Of a stretch of DNA of 7,173 nucleotides, positions 5,841 through 7,173 are shown piece after piece. Position 1 is the first letter of the stretch; every line of letters begins with the position of its first letter. The stretch comes from Propionibacteriaceae bacterium (lineage in GTDB: Bacteria > Actinomycetota > Actinomycetes > Propionibacteriales > Propionibacteriaceae). The position numbers and the translations under genes are program-made. Under the pieces are notes generated by a model. It had not been told where the DNA came from and did no database searches. It saw nothing but the letters and a program-made list of their open reading frames with translations. Location of the stretch: the NCBI GenBank assembly GCA_031254155.1, contig JAIRVA010000027.1:1-7173 (forward strand). The letters are read 5' to 3'.

Positions 5841-6526
5841 TGGCCGCGCCCGGCCTCGCCATCGGGAAGGTTCTGGAACTGCTGAAGGGCGAGTATCCGG
5901 ACATCTCCATCACCAAGATCCGCTTCCTGGAAGCGGAGGGCTTGGTCACCCCGGAGCGGGCGCCGTCGGGGTTCCGGCGGTACTCGAAAGCCGATGTCGA
6001 GCGCCTGCGCTACATTTTGAGCGCCCAGAAGAACAACTACTTGCCCCTCAAGGTGATCCGGGAGAACCTGAGCCTCATCGACCAGGGGATCGAACCGACC
6101 TCGCCGGAGCCGGTGGAACCGCCGAAGCCGGTCCACGTCGAGGCGTCGCCGTCGGTGAAGGGGTCGCAGCCGTCCGCCTGGCTCACCCGCGAGGAGTTGC
6201 TCCACCGCAGCGGGCTGTCCGAGGCCACGCTCATCGAGATGGAGCGGCAGGGGCTCATCCGGCTGCGCCGCGGGACCGCGTTCTACGGCTGGGAGGCGCT
6301 CGCCCTGGCGAGCGTCGCGGTCAAACTGGCCCCGCTCGGCATCGAGGCGCGCCAGATCCGCGTGGTGAAGGCGGCCGCCGACCGGGAGGTCGAGTTGATC
6401 ACCCAGGCCGCCGCCCTGTACGCCCGGCGGCCGGACGTCGCCCGCCGGGTGACGTACGACATCGCGGAACTGATGATGCAGGCTCACGCCGCGCTGCTCC
6501 AGGTCGGCCTGGACCACGTCACGTGA
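5840..6526 (+). CDS. ftsR: MerR family transcriptional regulator FtsR
   Basis: A 228-residue DNA-binding protein. An N-terminal MerR winged helix-turn-helix spans about 5-80; ITKIRFLEAEGLVTPER (24-40), SGFRRY (43-48) and NNYLPLKVIRENL (65-77) are signatures of the FtsR/Rv1828 group. A Pro/Glu/Val-rich linker covers about 84-110. The C-terminal domain (about 115-225) starts with LTREELLHRSGLSEATLIEMERQGLIRLRR (split at 115-134 and 135-144), which itself resembles a MerR-type helix-turn-helix. In Corynebacterium glutamicum FtsR activates ftsZ and so influences division; that is the basis for the name. Translation starts within the stop of the FHA gene (TAATG), with only a weak GGGA upstream, so it probably depends on coupling. 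Confidence 0.92.
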   Translation: MAAPGLAIGKVLELLKGEYPDISITKIRFLEAEGLVTPERAPSGFRRYSKADVERLRYILSAQKNNYLPLKVIRENLSLIDQGIEPTSPEPVEPPKPVHVEASPSVKGSQPSAWLTREELLHRSGLSEATLIEMERQGLIRLRRGTAFYGWEALALASVAVKLAPLGIEARQIRVVKAAADREVELITQAAALYARRPDVARRVTYDIAELMMQAHAALLQVGLDHVT

Positions 6527-6583
6527 GGTCTCAACCTGATGTGCAGACTTGGGGCCGCCACGCCTTCTTGGGGCTCGTGGTCG

Positions 6584-6612
6584 TTGATGCGGGGGCCGGT
6601 CTGACATAGCGT
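6584..6612 (+). promoter_or_regulatory. Candidate sigma-70-type promoter before the second MerR gene
   Basis: TTGATG at 6584-6589 and TAGCGT at 6607-6612 are separated by 17 bases, the ideal spacing. The -35 matches four of six consensus bases and the -10 keeps the key TA and final T. Transcription would begin around 6618-6620, at the edge of the inverted repeat at 6617-6633. The 115-base gap after ftsR would otherwise be unexplained. Confidence 0.4.
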
Positions 6613-6616
6613 TTTC

Positions 6617-6633
6617 CCCATCGACGCGATGGG
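6617..6633. repeat. Perfect inverted repeat before the second MerR gene
   Basis: CCCATCG-ACG-CGATGGG is a perfect 7-base inverted repeat with a 3-base centre. Its right arm overlaps the likely Shine-Dalgarno GGAAGG (6632-6637). It could be an operator bound by a dimeric regulator, perhaps one of the adjacent MerR proteins, or an RNA hairpin that partly hides the ribosome binding site. It is not followed by a T-run, so it does not look like a terminator. Confidence 0.6.
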
Positions 6634-6637
6634 AAGG
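6632..6637 (+). promoter_or_regulatory. Ribosome binding site of the second MerR gene
   Basis: GGAAGG ends four bases before the ATG at 6642 and shares two bases with the right arm of the inverted repeat, so folding of the leader could limit access to it. Confidence 0.6.
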
Positions 6638-6641
6638 CGAC

Positions 6642-7173
6642 ATGGACCGGCTTGATGATTATGGCCAGGACACCCTCTTCGAGGGTGACTACTCGGCGGT
6701 GAGCGAGGACGTGGGCTACCGGGGTCCCGTCGCTTGTCAGGCGGCCGGCATCACGTACCGCCAGCTCGACTACTGGGCGCGCACCGGCCTCGTGACCCCG
6801 GAGATCCGCTCCGCCGAGGGTTCGGGCAGCCAGCGTCTCTACAGCTTCCGCGACCTCCTACTGCTTAAGGTGATCAAGAATCTCATCGACGCCGGCATCG
6901 CCCTGCCGCACATCCGCCTGGCGATCTCGTACCTCCGCTCGCGCCGGGTCGACATCACGTCCACGACGCTGATGTCGGATGGGACGTCGGTGTTCGAGTG
7001 TACGGAGGACCGCGAGATCATCGACCTCGTCAAGGGCGGCCAGGCGATGTTCGCCATTGACCTCGGCGGGGTCTGGAACGACATCGAAGGTACGCTGGTC
7101 GAGCTGCCGACGAGCCGTGTCGACGAGGTGTGGACCGACGAGCTGAGCGAGCGGCGCAAGGCGCGCCGGGCGG
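6642..7173 (+). CDS. MerR family transcriptional regulator, Rv1830 type (3' end cut by window)
   Basis: The frame is open for 177 codons from ATG 6642 to the window edge without a stop. An acidic start (about 1-25) precedes a MerR helix-turn-helix: GYRGPVACQAAGITYRQLDY (25-44), WARTGLVTPEIR (45-56), GSGSQRLYSFRDLLLLKVIK (60-79), then a helix with DAGIALPHIRLAI (83-95). This matches the second MerR gene of the mycobacterial cluster, Rv1830. The C-terminal part (about 103-155, with LMSDGTSVFECT and DLVKGGQAMFAIDLGG) is also family-typical. DELSERRKARRA at the edge resembles the basic tail that ends Rv1830, so probably only a few residues are missing. The DNA targets of this group are poorly defined and I assign none. 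It sits 115 bases after ftsR, with no nuclease gene between. Confidence 0.93.
   Translation, partial: MDRLDDYGQDTLFEGDYSAVSEDVGYRGPVACQAAGITYRQLDYWARTGLVTPEIRSAEGSGSQRLYSFRDLLLLKVIKNLIDAGIALPHIRLAISYLRSRRVDITSTTLMSDGTSVFECTEDREIIDLVKGGQAMFAIDLGGVWNDIEGTLVELPTSRVDEVWTDELSERRKARRA

Noticed and set aside
6515..6531. Palindrome CACGTCACGTG at the end of ftsR
   Set aside because: It covers the last codons and stop of ftsR, is short, has no T-run, and is easily produced by GC-rich codons; I see no reason to call it an operator or terminator.
6558..6580. CCACG/CGTGG stem after ftsR as a terminator
   Set aside because: The stem is only five base pairs with a 13-base loop and no following T-run, so it is not a credible rho-independent terminator.
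5342..6643. A 433-codon open frame on the minus strand across the FHA gene and ftsR
   Set aside because: It is antisense to two well-supported genes, changes from low-complexity Arg/Pro to Ser/Thr-rich sequence at gene borders, and shows no recognisable domain.

Overview
This is a strongly GC-rich window with densely packed genes, all on the + strand. Gene content and order point to a high-GC actinomycete (Actinomycetota). ComF is followed by a long-form hibernation promoting factor. The actinobacterial thrS–HIT pair and the gcvH–FHA (GarA/OdhI)–FtsR–MerR series, which in mycobacteria runs Rv1826 to Rv1830, are both present. I cannot name a genus from sequence reading alone.

Layout: 1-242 is a G/C-rich region without a convincing gene, holding short direct repeats. 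243-974 is a ComF-family phosphoribosyltransferase-like protein. 1020-1628 is the ribosome hibernation factor HPF. 1629-1738 is a 110-base gap leading to a tight three-gene unit with overlapping ends: threonyl-tRNA synthetase (1739-3733), a HIT-family Ap4A phosphorylase-like protein (3730-4284) and a CDP-alcohol phosphatidyltransferase of the actinobacterial cardiolipin synthase/PgsA2 type (4277-4882). After a 79-base gap comes a second tight unit: glycine cleavage H protein (4962-5345), an FHA regulator of the GarA/OdhI type carrying an N-terminal zinc ribbon (5355-5840), and the MerR-family regulator FtsR (5840-6526). A 115-base gap with a plausible promoter and a perfect inverted repeat then leads into a second MerR-family regulator (6642 to the window edge, nearly complete).

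The genes are housekeeping and central regulation: translation and its shutdown (ThrS, HPF), dinucleotide polyphosphate turnover (HIT), membrane lipid synthesis, one-carbon metabolism (GcvH), control of 2-oxoglutarate and glutamate flux (GarA-like), and control of division and other genes (FtsR and its partner). A plausible link is ThrS making Ap4A as a side product and the overlapping HIT gene removing it.

I found no mobile element, CRISPR array, tRNA or rRNA, and no clear undescribed system. The points most worth a second look are the way usually separate conserved actinobacterial blocks are joined (hpf followed by thrS rather than secA, and HIT followed by a cardiolipin-synthase-type enzyme rather than phosphatidylinositol synthase). 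Others are the zinc ribbon and altered threonine motif on the GarA homologue, the lack of the bifunctional nuclease gene between the two MerR genes, and the inverted repeat in front of the last gene.
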